A stretch of 64,000 bases of DNA from Brachypodium distachyon (Eukaryota > Streptophyta > Magnoliopsida > Poales > Poaceae): assembly GCF_000005505.3 (NCBI RefSeq), contig NC_016132.3, forward strand, positions 26,836,501 to 26,900,500, written 5' to 3'. Both the position numbers and the translations under genes were made by a program. Below the pieces are notes generated by a model. It had not been told where the DNA came from. It searched no databases and worked only from the letters and a program-made list of their open reading frames with translations. Each line of letters opens with the position of its first letter. The stretch's first letter is position 1. Below are positions 42,022 through 53,222 of the stretch, piece after piece.

Positions 42022-43575
42022 CTATTTGGAGAACTTGTCGACGGCCACAAACAAGTATTCGTAACCGCCAACCGCCCTTGGTAGCTTGCCTACGATGTCC
42101 AGTCCCCAGACCGCGAACGGCCATGAGGACGGGATGACATGCAGGGCCTGGGCTGGTTGGTTGCTCTTCTTTGAGTGGAACTGGCACGCTTCGCATGTCC
42201 TCACCAGCCGCTCTGCGTCGGCCAGGGCCGTGGGCCAGTAGAAGCCATGCCGGAAAACTTTGCCGGCCAAAGCCCGGGAGGCCACATGGTGTGAACATGT
42301 GCCTCGATGTTTATCTTCCAACAACGCACACCCTTCTTCCTGCGACACGCAGAGGAGTTTGACACCATTCACACGCCTGCGGTAGACGCTGCCGTCTATC
42401 ACAGTGTACATCTTGGCTTGCCGCGCTACGCGCTCCGTGGCGACCTCATCCTCCGGGAGAGCCTCTCCTTTCAAATAGCGAGCGATCACTTCCGCCCAGG
42501 GAGGAATTTCTCTGCTAACGCATGCCGCCATATCAGCGGCATGGACCCTTGCTGCTGCAGGAGTTCCCTTGGTTGCCGGAGGGGCATCCCCGACAGCCGG
42601 CTGGGGGGTGACTGAAGGAGCCAGTTGCTTCTGACAGAACACCCCCGCCGGAGGCTTCCGGCGCTCTGCTGCCATCTTGGCCAGCTCGTCAGCAGCGAAG
42701 TTGTCCTTCCGCTTGACGTGTTCGAAGCGCAAACCCTTGAACTTCCGTTCCAGCTTGCGGACCTCTTCTACATACAGCGCCATTTGAGGGCAATCGTAGT
42801 CCTTGTTCACCTGGTTGATCACAAGCTGGGAATCACCGCGAACAACCAGGCGCTTAATGTCGAGGGCGATCGCTACCCGCAGCCCGGCAAGCAGGCCTTC
42901 GTACTCCGCCGTGTTGTTGGTGGAGTTAGCGAAGTCGAGTTGGACGGCGAACCGCAGCTGGTCCCCTGTGGGTGATTCGATGACGACCCCAGCCCCCGAT
43001 CCCTGGAGACTGAACGCACCGTCGAAGTAGAGGACCCAGTGGTCCTCGTCCAGCTTGCCGGGAAGGCCGGTCTCCAACTCACTTTCTTCTACGCCCGTGG
43101 ACGTCCACTCCGCGATGAAGTCCGCCAGGGCCGTGCTCTTGATGCTTTTGGAGTTGGCGAAGTGGAGGTCAAACTCCGACAGCTCCATCCTCCATTCGGC
43201 CACCCTCCCGGTGGCTTCACGGTTGGTGAGGGTCCTCTCGACGCAGAACCCGGACACCACCGTGACGCGGTGTGCCTGGAAGTAGTGGCGCAACTTGCGG
43301 GACGCAAGGAGAATCCCCAGAAGGAGCTTCTGTATTTGCGGGTATCTTGTCCGCGCGTCGCGCAACACCGTACTGACGAAGTACACCGGTCGCTGAACCA
43401 ACCGCTTCCGAGGCGCCGCGGTTGCCGGCTCTGGGTTGGTCCCTGGGTTTGAGGTTGTTGCCGGAGGCTGCTCAGCCCCCTGCCCCGCAGCCCCAATCCC
43501 CGGGACGTCATTCTCCCTCTCGGCAACCAGCACCGAGCTGACCACCTGGTCAGTCACCGCTAAGTAGAGTAGCAA
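42022..43575 (-). pseudogene. Dual RNase H and integrase N-terminus of gypsy B
   Basis: A 517-residue open frame. Residues about 1-170: first RNase H, whose expected TDAS segment reads LYLAVT (catalytic Asp lost), then [19 protein letters not shown]. Residues about 180-320: archaeal-type RNase H with all four acidic positions ([38 protein letters not shown]). Residues about 400-517: HHCC zinc finger ([28 protein letters not shown]) and the first integrase aspartate ([20 protein letters not shown]). This order is diagnostic of the Tat lineage. Confidence 0.93.
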
Positions 43576-44504
43576 CGGTCGCCCAACTTGGGGGCGACGA
43601 GGATGGGCGGTGACCTTAGGTATCGCTTGAGTTCCTGGAGCGCCGCCTCGGCCTCGGCAGTCCAGTCAACTGGACCCTTCTTCTTCATTACCCGGAAGAA
43701 AGGCAGGGCACGCTCGCCCAGCTTGGAGATGAAGCGTCCAAGCACGGCAACGCAGCCGTTGAGGCGCTGGACATCTTTCACCCTTCGGGGGGCCCCCATC
43801 TTCTCGATGGCTTCTATTTTGGTCGGGTTGGCCTATATCCCCCGGTGTGAAACCAAGAAACCCAGAAGCTGCCCGGAGTTGACACCGAAGGTGCACTTAT
43901 CAGGGTTCAGCCTGAGCTTGATCTTGCGGAGGTTGTCAAATGTCTCCCTCTGGTCATCAATCAGCGAGTCCCTATGCTTCGATTTGATGACGATGTCATC
44001 CATGTAGGCCTCCGCGTTGCGGCCTAGCTGGGGCCCCAAACATTCTCGCAGCGCGCGCTGGAATGTGGAGCCCGCGTTCTTCAACCCGAAAGGCATGCAT
44101 GTATAGTAGTAGCAGCCAACCGGGGTGATAAACGCTGTCTTTTCCTCATCCTCGACCGCCATCTTGATCTGATGGTAGCCGGAGAAAGCATCCAGAAAAC
44201 TCAGCAGGTCACAACCAGCGGTAGGATCAACTATCTGGTCGATACGGGGTACAGGGAAGGGATCCTTGGGGCATGCACGATTAAGATCGGTAAAATCTAC
44301 GCACATGCGAAGCTTGTTCCCCGCTTTGGGCACTACTACAGGGTTAGCCAGCCAAGTGGGGTACAAAACTTCCCTGATCGCCCCGGCAGCCCTGAGCTTG
44401 CCCACCTCTTGCTTGATGAAATCTTTCCGCTCTTGTGCCTGCCGCCGGATCTTCTGCTTGACGGGGTGCGCGTCTGGGCGCACCGCGAGCCGATGCTCAA
44501 TCAC
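43560..44504 (-). pseudogene. Reverse transcriptase of gypsy B
   Basis: 43833-44504 encodes 223 residues with RMCVDFTDLNRACPKDPFPV, SFLDAFSGYHQIKM, YTCMPFGLKNAGSTFQRAL and the intact AYMDDIVIKS box. A TAG (43833-43835) in the context SHRGI replaces the CAG found at the same place in element C. The connection domain continues in 43560-43799. With the single stop read through, the polymerase core would be complete. A frame change near 43575 separates it from the RNase H frame. Confidence 0.92.
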
Positions 44505-45965
44505 CTCCCTGGGACTCCGGGAAGGTCCGACGGTTCCCAGGCAAACACATCGGTGTTTTCCCGGAGGAAGGTGACGAGGGCGCTTTCCTATTCGGCGGTC
44601 AGGTTCGCACCGACGGTAACGGTGCGCTCCTTATCGCCGGCTTGGAGGGCAGCTTCTTCACTTTGGCGGCCTCCTCCCGGAGCCCTCGCCCCTTGCCTGC
44701 GCCTTGCGGGGTGGCGCAGGCCTTCTTCGTTGCCGGGGCGTCACCCGGCAAGGCGTCGTCCTCGAGAACACCTTCGTCGCTGGCGTCAGCTGCAGCAGCG
44801 GCCCGGACGACCTCGCCAACGCATCAAGCAGCGTCTTTGAGATCGCACCCGATGGAGAGGACTCCGTAGACGGACGACATCTTCATCACGCCGTAGGCGC
44901 AATGCGTAGCCGCCATAAACTTGATCAGCGCCGGCCGACCAAGGATCCCGTTGTAGGGCAACGGGGTATGCGCCACATCGAACACTATGCGCTCGGTCCT
45001 GAATGCTTCCCGGGACCCGAAGGTGACCGGCAGCGTGATGCGTCCCGCGGGCGCACGATCCCGGGGTTCACCCCCCGGAACGGTTCGGTGGGCTTCAGCT
45101 GCTCCATCGGCAGCTAGAGCTTTTCCACCAGCCTAGCGGACAGGAGGTTAAGCCCCGCTCCGTTGTCCACCAGCACCTTGGTCACCGTCATATTGCTAAT
45201 GATTGGCGAGACGACGAAGGGTATTACCTCGGAACCCAATTGTCGCACCGGGTGGTCATCGGCGCTGAAGATGATCGGCACGTGCGACCACCACAGCGGC
45301 TGTTGCGGCTCCGCATCCGGCAACAGCGCGCACACGTCGCGGGTGAGGCGCTTCACCGCGGCGTGGGATGGGAGAGCGTAAGCTCCCCCATGGATGCAAG
45401 CGACGCCACGAGGCTCCTGGAAGCCCGGCTCGTCGCCGCCGGAATAGTCGAACTCGCGCCGCTCCTCGGCGCGTGCCCTGTCACGCCCCCGAGGAGGGCG
45501 TTCCCGTACAGCGAGGGGCTGGCTGCGCCCTCCTTGGGGTTCAATCCTGCCGGCACCACCGCTGGCTGGCCTCGGACCCGCTCTGGTGTCGTTCGGGCAA
45601 TCTCGGGAGAGATGCCCGATGTCGCCACAATTGAAGCAGGCGCCGGCAGCGCGGCGCTCCTCGGGGCGCTGCTCTCTCTGCTGCTTGATCCCTTGCAGGA
45701 CGCGGCAACTCTGCACGTCGTGGGTGGAGTTGTTGTGGATAGGGCAGCGGGCCGTGTCGCCCTGCTTCCCGCCAGACTCTCCCCCCGGCGAGGCCTTCTT
45801 CATGAGCCTCGCAGCAGGAGCCCCCGAGTCCGCAGCGAGGACTTGCTTCCCGCTGCGCTTACGGGAACCCTTCTTCTGCGAGCCCTCGCCAGGGCTCGCG
45901 GCAGCCTGGGCTGCCAGCTCGGGCGCTAGGCGCCCCTCCTCGGCCATGGCGCACTTGTGTGCCAA
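44505..45965 (-). pseudogene. CCHC knuckle, protease and linker of gypsy B
   Basis: The 283-residue frame 45114-45965 has LAPELAAQAAASPGEGSQKK, the knuckle CFNCGDIGHLSRDCP, an acidic spacer and the protease site VLVDNGAGLNLLSARLVEKL, ending at a stop directly after. 44505-45113 is the spacer to the RT, with fragments of the same linker as in element C but several frame changes. The protease active site again has Asn after the Asp. Confidence 0.87.
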
Positions 45966-47288
45966 GGCCTACAAGTCCTGCGTCGTCCGGATCCGATGCG
46001 TGCTCAGCTTCTCACGCATCTTGGGATCGCGGACATGGATGGCGAAGGTGTGGATGATGGCGGTCGCCTCCGCCTCCGGGATAGAATAGGAGAGATTGGA
46101 GAAGCGGTTGACGAAGGCCCGCAACGTCTCTCCCGGTTTTTGCATGATGGTGTGCAGCTCCGCCATGGTTCTCGGGCGCTTATAGCCACCCTGGAACACG
46201 CTCACGAACTGCTCGCGCAGGTCTGTCCAGGTGGCGACGGATTCGGCGGGCAGGTTGAGCAACCAGGTTCGCGCTGATCCCTTCAGGACCATCGGGAACC
46301 AGTTCGCCCTGACCTTGTCGTCGGCGCCGATGGCATGCATGCCCAGCGTATAGGTCAGGAGAAAATCTTTGGGGTTAGCGGTCCCGTCGTACGTACCGAG
46401 CGCCGGCGCTCGGAACTTACGGGGCCACACCACCCGCCGCAACTCGCGCGCGAACGCGGTGCAGCCGTCTTCTGGGCCCAGGGGAGCGTCTTCTTGTTCC
46501 AGTGGGTGCCGGCGCTCCACCTCGTGCCTGCGCCGGCGCTCCAAGCACTGGCGCAGATCCTCCTGTTGTCGGGCATTCTAGATGCCACGCGCATCGCCCC
46601 CCGGGACGGTGGGCGATGAATTCGAGGACCCCTCCGGGCCCCCGTCTACCAGGCCCTGCTGAGGAGGGGGAGGGTTCTCCCCCTGTCGCGAGGCGGGCGG
46701 CGCGCCTTCGCGCTCTGAGTTCGGCCCGTGGCCGGAGCCTACCAGGGCGCCCTCGCCTTGCGGCTGTTGGGCGGCCAGGGCGAGAAGCGCTTCCAACTCC
46801 TCGCCCCACGTCTCGTGCACCGGCGTGCCCTGCTGCGGCTCATACCGCGCCATGACGTGTGTGGCAACGATGGCTTCAGCCGAGGTTCGCACGGGGGGCA
46901 ACCGATTTCCTAAACGGCTGCTTCCCGCCCTGGCCCCGGACGCCTCCGGGTGCGCAGGGTGCGAACCTCCAGGGGTCGCCCGTGACGCGGCGTGCTCCGG
47001 GTGCCGCTGCCGCGGGGCATCCTCGGGTTGCGACTCCACCCGTTGGCTGGCCCGGGCGATGCCATGCGTGCTCGCCTGACTGCCCCTGGCGCTGGGGGCA
47101 GCCGGTCCCCTCGGCCGATTGTCGGTCGACGGTCGGGGAGGCGGTGGAGGCAGCTGCGTTTGCTGCACCCTCGAGGGCTCGGGATTCTCTTAAGCTCCCG
47201 ACTCGGGTCACATGTCGTGCGACCGCGTGTGCACCGCTGGGGCCTCACGCGGGTCTATGCGTGAATCACCAGCCCGCTTGGGGGGCAT
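45966..47288 (-). pseudogene. gag of gypsy B
   Basis: 45969-46544 carries the conserved part (RAPALGTYDGTANPKDFLLT, GSARTWLLNLPAESV, FVSVFQGGYKRPRTM, AFVNRFSNLSYSIPEAEAT). Upstream frames (46417-46809, 46578-47168) hold the Arg/Pro/Gln-rich N-terminal part, and the start is the ATG at 47288 (MPPKRAGDSRIDPREAPAV). A stop at 45966-45968 (TAG, where element C has the tyrosine codon TAC in the DLYALAHK context) separates it from the knuckle frame. Confidence 0.88.
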
Positions 47289-47380
47289 GGTGACAAGGCT
47301 CGTTGTCGAAGAAGAGTGAAGCCGATGCCGATGGGAACTTCCGCTGCCGGCGATCTCCGGTGCTGTCCACTCCCGCGCCC

Positions 47381-47397
47381 CTACCTGGCGTGCTAGA
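47381..47397 (-). promoter_or_regulatory. Primer binding site of gypsy B
   Basis: The minus strand next to the 5' LTR reads tctagcacgccaggtag. It corresponds to the sites in elements A and C with single-base differences. The tRNA is not assigned. Confidence 0.7.
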
Positions 47398-48395
47398 TGT
47401 CGTCGCTCGGTGCTCCGACACCGGGGGCGTGCAGCCACGTCCCCCTTTTAGGTTCGGTAGGGGTGCCTGGGGTGGAGACCATATGATCGCCGGCATGGCC
47501 GATGAGGCCCCACGGGGCCGGCGAGGCAAAGTGCTAGGGGTACGCACTGGTTCAAGAACAGACGCACGCACGTTTTTTACCCAGGCTCGGGCCATCCGGA
47601 GGTGTAAAACCCTACGTCCTGCCTATCTAAGCTGATATTGATTACGGATCAAATGTTTTCAGGTTGTCGGGCAAGCTCCCGGGCTTTCTCTCAGTGGCTA
47701 GGTGCTCCTCACCACTCTCTGCTGGCTGCCTACTGGAGCCAGTAAGCATCTATCGAGCGAGCTTCGTCCGAACCAACTAACTGACCAACTGACTAACCTC
47801 TCTAACTGTATGACCCGTCAACCCTCTAAAAAAAAACCCCTTAACCGTTGGCATGGGTCCTCCTTTTATACACAAGGGGATGCCACACGTGCCACGGTGC
47901 ATGGGCTACAAGTGTCCAACAGGGAGGCACGCAACTCTCCCTGGTGAGCTGGTGGCATGCATGGGTGCCACCTCCGCTGCTAGGGGCCTAGGGCCCTAGG
48001 GTAGGATTGGACAACCACTGTTCCTTGGATCAGACGGGTAACTACCCGTCGGTCGGCTCGTTTACTGAGCCACGCGCCTTACCCCTTGCCTTGGTGGGAC
48101 CGCACGTTCCGCGCCCGTCACGCGCCCGTGTGGCGCTGTCCAGTGGGCCCCACGACTCGAGGCGGGGGCACACGTCCGGGAACCCCCCGTCCCCGCAAGT
48201 CGGCCCGGTAAGCACCTAGGACCAGCGCACCCGGGAACCTCTTCCCGGGAAGCAACTTCCCGGGAGGTGCCTAAGCGGGAATATTCCCAGAAGCCCCGCT
48301 AGCCCCTTTCGGGCTGGTAGCTTGCCTGGGAGCTCGTCGGCGCTCCCCAGGATGAGACCTTCCCGGGAACCCGGGGGAGGGGCACTGGTGCGACA
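47398..48395 (-). repeat. 5' LTR of gypsy B
   Basis: A 998-bp partner of 34875-35905. It lacks about 37 bp near its right end (the 'cacgcgtcgtgcagctgtgg' stretch before 'gccactggtgcgaca'). The minus-strand TATA-like gtgtataaaagga is at about 47861-47873. Confidence 0.95.
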
Positions 48396-48923
48396 GCCTG
48401 CCCTCGCCTTGCGGCTGCTGGGCAGCGAGTGCAAGGAGCGCGTCTAGCTCCGCACTCCATGCTTCATGCACCGGCGTGCCTTGCGGTGGCTCGTAGCACA
48501 CCATGACACGGGCGGCTATGATGGCTTCCGCCGGGGTCTGGGCGGGAGGCTGCCTATTCTCTGACCGGCTGCCCTCTGCCCTGTCACCCGGTGCCCTCGG
48601 GTGAGTGGGGCGAGATTCCATCAGCGTCGCATGCGACGTGCTGTACCCGTGGCGTAGCTACCGCTGCGCGTCTTCAGCCCGCGAGTGGACTCGCGGGCCA
48701 GCGCGTGCGGCCGGCTCCGACGCTAGGAGCTGCAGGCCCCCTCGGCCGGTTGTCTACCGATGGCCGAGGAGGTGGGGGTGGTAGCTGCAACTGCTGCTGC
48801 TGCCGTGGAGGGGACCCCTGGTACCCTTGAACTTGTGACGCGCGCAACGTCATGGGACCGAGTGCGCATGGCGAGAGTGTCGCGCAAGTTGACTCGGGGC
48901 TCGTCTGTCTTCTTGGGCGGCAT
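48396..48923 (-). pseudogene. gag N-terminus of gypsy A
   Basis: The start ATG at 48923 gives MPPKKTDEPRVNLRDTLAM, equivalent to the MPPKRAG starts of B and C. It continues in the frame 48271-48621 (PAQTPAEAIIAARVMVCYEP, WSAELDALLALAAQQPQGEG) until cut by the element B LTR at 48395. The remainder is at 34116-34874. Confidence 0.82.
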
Positions 48924-49010
48924 GGCGAGCTAGTCGTTGAAGATGTCGTAGGCGAAGAAGCCGGTGTTGACGACAAGGACGCCGGCGGTCAGCCGAAGCT
49001 CTCTGCACGC

Positions 49011-49031
49011 CCCCCTACCTGGCGCGCCAGA
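49011..49031 (-). promoter_or_regulatory. Primer binding site of gypsy A
   Basis: The minus strand after the LTR reads tctggcgcgccaggtagggg. Its core tggcgcgcca is a perfect 10-bp palindrome in this copy, while B and C have substitutions in it. Confidence 0.72.
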
Positions 49032-49910
49032 TGTCGGAGCACGGTCTCTGGCACCGGGGATGCCGAGCACCCCCTTTTTGGTTCGGTGGAGGGCGAGGTG
49101 ATCGCTCCGGCGATCGCCGGCGTGGCGAAAGACACGAAGTGTACACAAGAGTTTTTACCCAGCTTCAGGCCACCTGAAGGTGTAATACCCTATGTCCTGC
49201 TTTGAGTTGTATTTCTTAGTATGGTTGTTACAGGTTGCCAGGGAGTTCCCGGGCTTTCTACTTGTCCCACTAAGGGCTAGGCTACTTGGGTGAATGCTGA
49301 ACTGAATAGAGCCGATTCCTACAGAGGTCCAACCGAGCTGAACCGAACCCTTTGACCGGTGGCATTGGTCCTCCTTTTATAGACAAAGGGATACCACAGG
49401 TGCCTATGCATGCAGCGTGACACGTTGCCTAGACGCGTGTCACAGCTGCATGGAATACAATTTTACTCATCTGCGCTCGACGCCATGCAGCGCCCAGTCC
49501 ACTGTACATGGTAGAAAAAATAGTTCGTACGGTAGTCGCCCTAGCCTTGCTAAGCAAGCTAGGCCTCCTGATAAGACTCCTGTCGGTGCATTAAATGCAC
49601 TGTGCCCACCGTTTTGTCTTGTCTTCACTGTTCTGCGGGTCCCGTCTGCATGCCGGAGCGCGGGTTGCTGGGGTGCACCTTCCCGGCTAGCGCACCAGCT
49701 AGTTGCTGGGAGGCTTTCCTTCGGCTTCTCGGACCGGGGTTCCCGGGAGCGTCTTGTACTCGGCCCTTAGCTTCAGCTTCGCTAGGGGTCGTCTCCTCGA
49801 GGCAGGCTTCCCGGGCTCGTTGCTTCCCGGGAGTCCTTCCTGATGGGGCCTCATCACTGGCGACCCACACGTCCCATATCAGTGGGACCCCGTGGGCCAC
49901 TGGTCCAACA
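49032..49910 (-). repeat. 5' LTR of gypsy A
   Basis: An 879-bp LTR from 'tgtcggagcacggtctctgg' to 'ccactggtccaaca', followed by tcgtc. The minus-strand TATA-like tctataaaagga is at about 49371-49383. It matches the LTR at 26140. Confidence 0.93.
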
Positions 49911-49915
49911 TCGTC

Positions 49916-51118
49916 TGACAACGAGGCCAACGTCATTATTACAATGTTTGATAACGCATTGTTGATTCCCAAACAAACATGCAATTGAAATATCGTCCAA
50001 GCAAGAAACTGAAATCAAATTCCTACTCAATGTAGATACGTAAAGGACATTATTCAAATGTAGATGAAAGCCGGTGTGCAGCTCCGATGTGTGGGATCCC
50101 ACAGCTTCAACATCGGCTTCCTTCCCATTGGCGACTTTAATGCTTCTTGTTCTTGCCTTTATGGTGCGGATCAAACTTAATCCCTGCATGGAGTTTACAA
50201 CATGAACGGTTGCACCCGAGTCAATCCATCATGTATTTCGAGAAAAATCAATATACAAAGATTCATACACGAAAGTAATTTCATCTTTACCTCCTTTGTT
50301 CATCCACTTAAGGAAACCGGGGCAGTCCTTCCGGAGATGGCCTATCTCCTTGCAAAAATTGCAAGCATTTTTCTCCACACCAGCAGAGGTGCCGGCATCA
50401 TGACCTTTTCCTTTAGGAACCTTTTGAGCATCCTTCTGGACAAATGGTTTTTTTTGGGTCCTGAAATTTCCATGACCACCTTCATGCTTCCTCTTGGAAG
50501 AGGCAACAAAGAAGGCTTGGTCCTTTCCTTGCTTCATAATTCTCTCTTCTTCCTCGACATCCCTGGGAGTCAGTTCCACGAGTGTCCATTTTTCTTTTAG
50601 AGAATTATAATTGATCTTACACTGATCAAATTCTCGAGGAAGGGACTCCAATATCAAAAGGATTAGGATATTTTCATTAAGGACAAACTGCAAAGCCTTA
50701 AGCTTCGAAGTTGCATTTACCATCCTCAAGATGTGGCCCCTCACATTACCTTCAATCACATACTTCTCAAGAAGCTTGCTCAAAAGCTCTCGACAATAAA
50801 CCTTTTCAGAACTTTTGAATTGTTCTTTAGCAGTGTCCTTTACAGGAATTGCCCCGATGATATCAGGGGAGATTGAAGTTTTCATTACAAGGAAAGCCAC
50901 ATGGTCTGAATTATCCCATTTTTCCAGTTTTATTTCATAAGTTTTCATCAGGTCATCATACCCTGCCACACCTTCAGCTGGAGGTGTAAGTTTATCCTCC
51001 CTGAGAGCATAATCGAGTCATTTGACCCCTAAACTCATTTCCAAGTGGGACTTCCAACTTTGGAAGTTGCTCCCTGTCAGTACTTCACTGTTGTCACAAC
51101 CCAATGAGGCAGCGGCTG
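49916..51118 (-). pseudogene. gag and protease of copia F
   Basis: The 246-residue frame 50229-50969 is a UBN2-type copia gag (KLEKWDNSDHVAFLVMKTSI, LLSKLLEKYVIEGNVRGHI) with the knuckle CNFCKEIGHLRKDCP. The protease follows: WIDSGATVHVVNS at about 50190-50235, then the frame 49854-50189 (IKVANGKEADVEAVGSH, LYVSTLSRNLISVSCLD) until gypsy A cuts it at 49911. The gag N-terminus extends upstream to about 51110 (EVLTGSNFQSWKSHLEMSLG) but with an in-frame TGA at about 51017 and no clear ATG. It would form the particle and process the polyprotein; it is defective here. Confidence 0.88.
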
Positions 51119-52666
51119 TGATTATAACATAATGAAAACAAAAGTCAAAATTGCATAATAAAAAATTTACGTTGGTAAATTAATAAACATGCAAGAGTAT
51201 ACAATTCTTAGTCATATCACCGTTGGGCAGAAATGACGAAAAACTGTAACATCATAATGGGGAATGGCTCATAAATTAAAACAACATTGGTCGGAATTAA
51301 TTTTAGAGCCAAAAAATCCCAATATAGACATCAAGTTTAAATATTAGCATTTAATCATTAATTGATGCCTAAAATGGTAAACAACATAGAACAAATAAAA
51401 ATATTCTACAAAAAATATCTCGTTGGTTCAACTTTGTGCAGAATAATTAAATGTCCAATTTCTGTCAGCAAGAAATTTTTTTGGGCCATTTTCCATTAAT
51501 TAACAGTGCAAAACATATTTAAGTGAACATTTTTTAAGGTAATTGCACTGAAAAAACCTTAAAATCTCATTTTCGGCCGAAATGGGCTGGCCCACTTAAT
51601 TTACCCGCGCCATGCGCAGCGGAAATCAAAAGAAAAATAAATTTCACGCGGGCCAATTAAACCTGGGTCGAAGCCCTTGCCTCAATATGGCCCAAAAACA
51701 CCCGGGCAGCCCATTATTTTCCCGCAGAGCCCCCAGCCGTTGGATGAAAACCAACTGACCGGATGCGCCCACGGTCGGGCAAGAGCCTAGACGCCCACAG
51801 TCGGGCGTAATCCTAGCCGCGCCGACTCCCTTTCCCCCGTCATTTCCGGATCGGGCGACAGGGTCGGCGCCGCCCCGGTGACCCGCGCGCCCGGCCGAAG
51901 TTCATGGCGGCGCGCGTCGCGCTGCCCCGGCGACCCGTGCGCCCCAGCCCCTCTCCACCCCCGGTCCTTTCTTTTCCACCCGAGATGGCGCCGCCTACGG
52001 CGACGAAATCCGGCGGCGTTCGGTGACGCGGCGGTGGCGCTCGCCGGAGCAGCGCGCACTAGACACTGTCCCGCGCGCTCCTCCATCGAGCGTGGCCTCC
52101 GGAGGCGGCTTTTATTCCGGGCGGCGACGAGGATGCGACGAGACCGGCCGGCCAGGGGATCTTTCCCACGCGCCAGACCGACGTGGTGGTGGCGGCGGTG
52201 CCCTCGCATGCTGGAGTTGCCGTGCGGCTTCTCCCCGAGGGGAGGATAGGCGTCGCCGCAGCCCCATTCATGGCGGCCGGCGGCTGCGACATTTGCGTTC
52301 GACGGCGACGAACGGGCCCGAGGCCACGAACATCGTCGGCCATTAGGTAAGTAAATTTCATCCGAAAAAACTTTAATTTCAACATTCTAGGGTTCGGGGA
52401 AATTTGGGGAATTTCTTTAGGGTTTTGACATTTGATTGATTCCCCTTCTTCTAGATTCTCTTGCTAACCGAACATGCATGAACCCATGATCCCACGGTAC
52501 AAAAATTCGTTTATCATTAGCATGAATAGATTAACAGTGCTAATTTTTAATCTTAATTAGATCTTAATCCGACAAAAATAACATTAACAGAAACTAATTA
52601 AGTATCATTAGCACAAATTAGGCTAATCCCCTAATCACAAAATAGACTCTAATACGACCAGTTCAG
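51119..52666. other. Unusually long leader of copia F with a GC-rich gene-like island
   Basis: Between primer binding site and gag lie 1.55 kb. 51119-51560 is AT-rich without features. 51560-52350 is GC-rich. On the plus strand it has GGCCCA/TGGGC promoter-type motifs ('aatgggctggcccac', 'atggcccaaaa', 'gggcagcccatt') and open frames (51878-52249, 52023-52346). At 52346-52351 it has 'aggtaagt', a near-perfect 5' splice site, followed by AT-rich intron-like DNA. This resembles a captured host promoter and first exon in antisense orientation. The product is not recognised. Confidence 0.45.
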
Positions 52667-52678
52667 GCTCTGATACCA
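52667..52678 (-). promoter_or_regulatory. Primer binding site of copia F
   Basis: The minus strand reads tggtatcagagc, complementary to initiator tRNA-Met, next to the 5' LTR. Confidence 0.95.
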
Positions 52679-52679
52679 T

Positions 52680-53222
52680 TATTAGAATCTAATAACCATT
52701 CATTAGATTAAACATGAAAATGCATACCGGTCAAACATTAGATTACTAGCAATGGGATTAAGGGAGATTTAACCATACGTCCAGTGGACGAGGAAGCCAT
52801 TGCTGTAGGAGCCGTAGGTCGGAGGTAGCGGCGTCCTTCTGCCCGGTACCGGCATTGGCCGATTACCGGAGTCGTCAACGTCGATGGTAGCGGCCTTCCC
52901 GCACGCTTCAGCACTCCCCTAGATCGGTAGGGTCGTTAGAGGTGTGTCGGAGGTTGGCGAGTTCTCACGTGAACGTGGTCACGTGAGACAGTCGGCTTCC
53001 CTATTTATATAGCGCTGCGCGACGGGGGGCCGAAACCATTAGTTGCTAAGTGCCCCCGATCAGGGCATGATTAGTGGAATTAATCATTAACGTTGGTTAA
53101 TGGATTAATTCCTAAAACACAGTCCTTAGATTAAGGACGTGGATTACTTTCCCAAAACACAACCCTTTGATTAAGGACGTGATTTCAGGCATTTGTTACC
53201 TATTAAAACAGATCAACCAACA
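52680..53222 (-). repeat. 5' LTR of copia F
   Basis: A 543-bp LTR starting 'tattagaatctaataacc' (second base mutated) and ending 'gatcaaccaaca', followed by cctca. A minus-strand TATA box (gctatataaatagg) is at about 53001-53014. A perfect inverted repeat ctcacgtg...cacgtgag with two G-box cores (CACGTG) lies at 52964-52987, near the expected transcription start. The left LTR has one mismatch in the first arm. Confidence 0.9.

Larger units (their letters stand above)
34875..48395 (-). mobile_element. Ty3/gypsy element B, Tat lineage, complete structure
   Basis: A 13.5-kb element with LTRs 34875-35905 and 47398-48395. It is flanked by the target duplication gcctg (34870-34874 and 48396-48400) inside gag of element A. 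Every structural part is present: polypurine tract, plus-strand spliced ORF, repeat-bearing noncoding region, integrase, dual RNase H, RT with YMDD, protease, CCHC, gag and primer binding site. Decay is limited mainly to in-frame stops and a few frameshifts. It is the youngest layer of the nest and the best reference for elements A and C. Confidence 0.95.
26140..49910 (-). mobile_element. Ty3/gypsy element A, Tat lineage, split by gypsy B
   Basis: LTRs at 26140-27021 and 49032-49910 are flanked by the identical target duplication tcgtc (26135-26139 and 49911-49915). Internal parts are 27022-34874 and 48396-49031. The order on the minus strand is gag, CCHC, protease, RT, RNase H, archaeal-type RNase H, integrase, and then a plus-strand ORF before the 3' LTR. 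Element B interrupts the N-terminal part of gag. The LTR differs from that of B and C but shares their ends and TATA region, so A is a sister subfamily. Confidence 0.93.
24395..53222 (-). mobile_element. Ty1/copia element F, split by gypsy A (which contains gypsy B)
   Basis: LTRs lie at 24395-24854 (truncated) and 52680-53222. The five bases cctca precede the left LTR (24390-24394) and follow the right LTR (53223-53227), proving one insertion. The internal parts are 24855-26139 (integrase side) and 49911-52679 (protease, gag, leader, primer binding site). Gypsy A interrupts it with its own duplication tcgtc. Reverse transcriptase, RNase H, the polypurine tract and the inner end of the 3' LTR are gone through one deletion near 24855. 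It is the oldest layer of this nest. Confidence 0.92.

Noticed and set aside
52680..53045. Right LTR of copia F ending at 'ccattagttg' (53045), where similarity to the left LTR stops
   Set aside because: No CA end or target duplication occurs there. Extending to 53222 gives 'accaaca' followed by cctca, identical to the left flank, so the left LTR is truncated instead.
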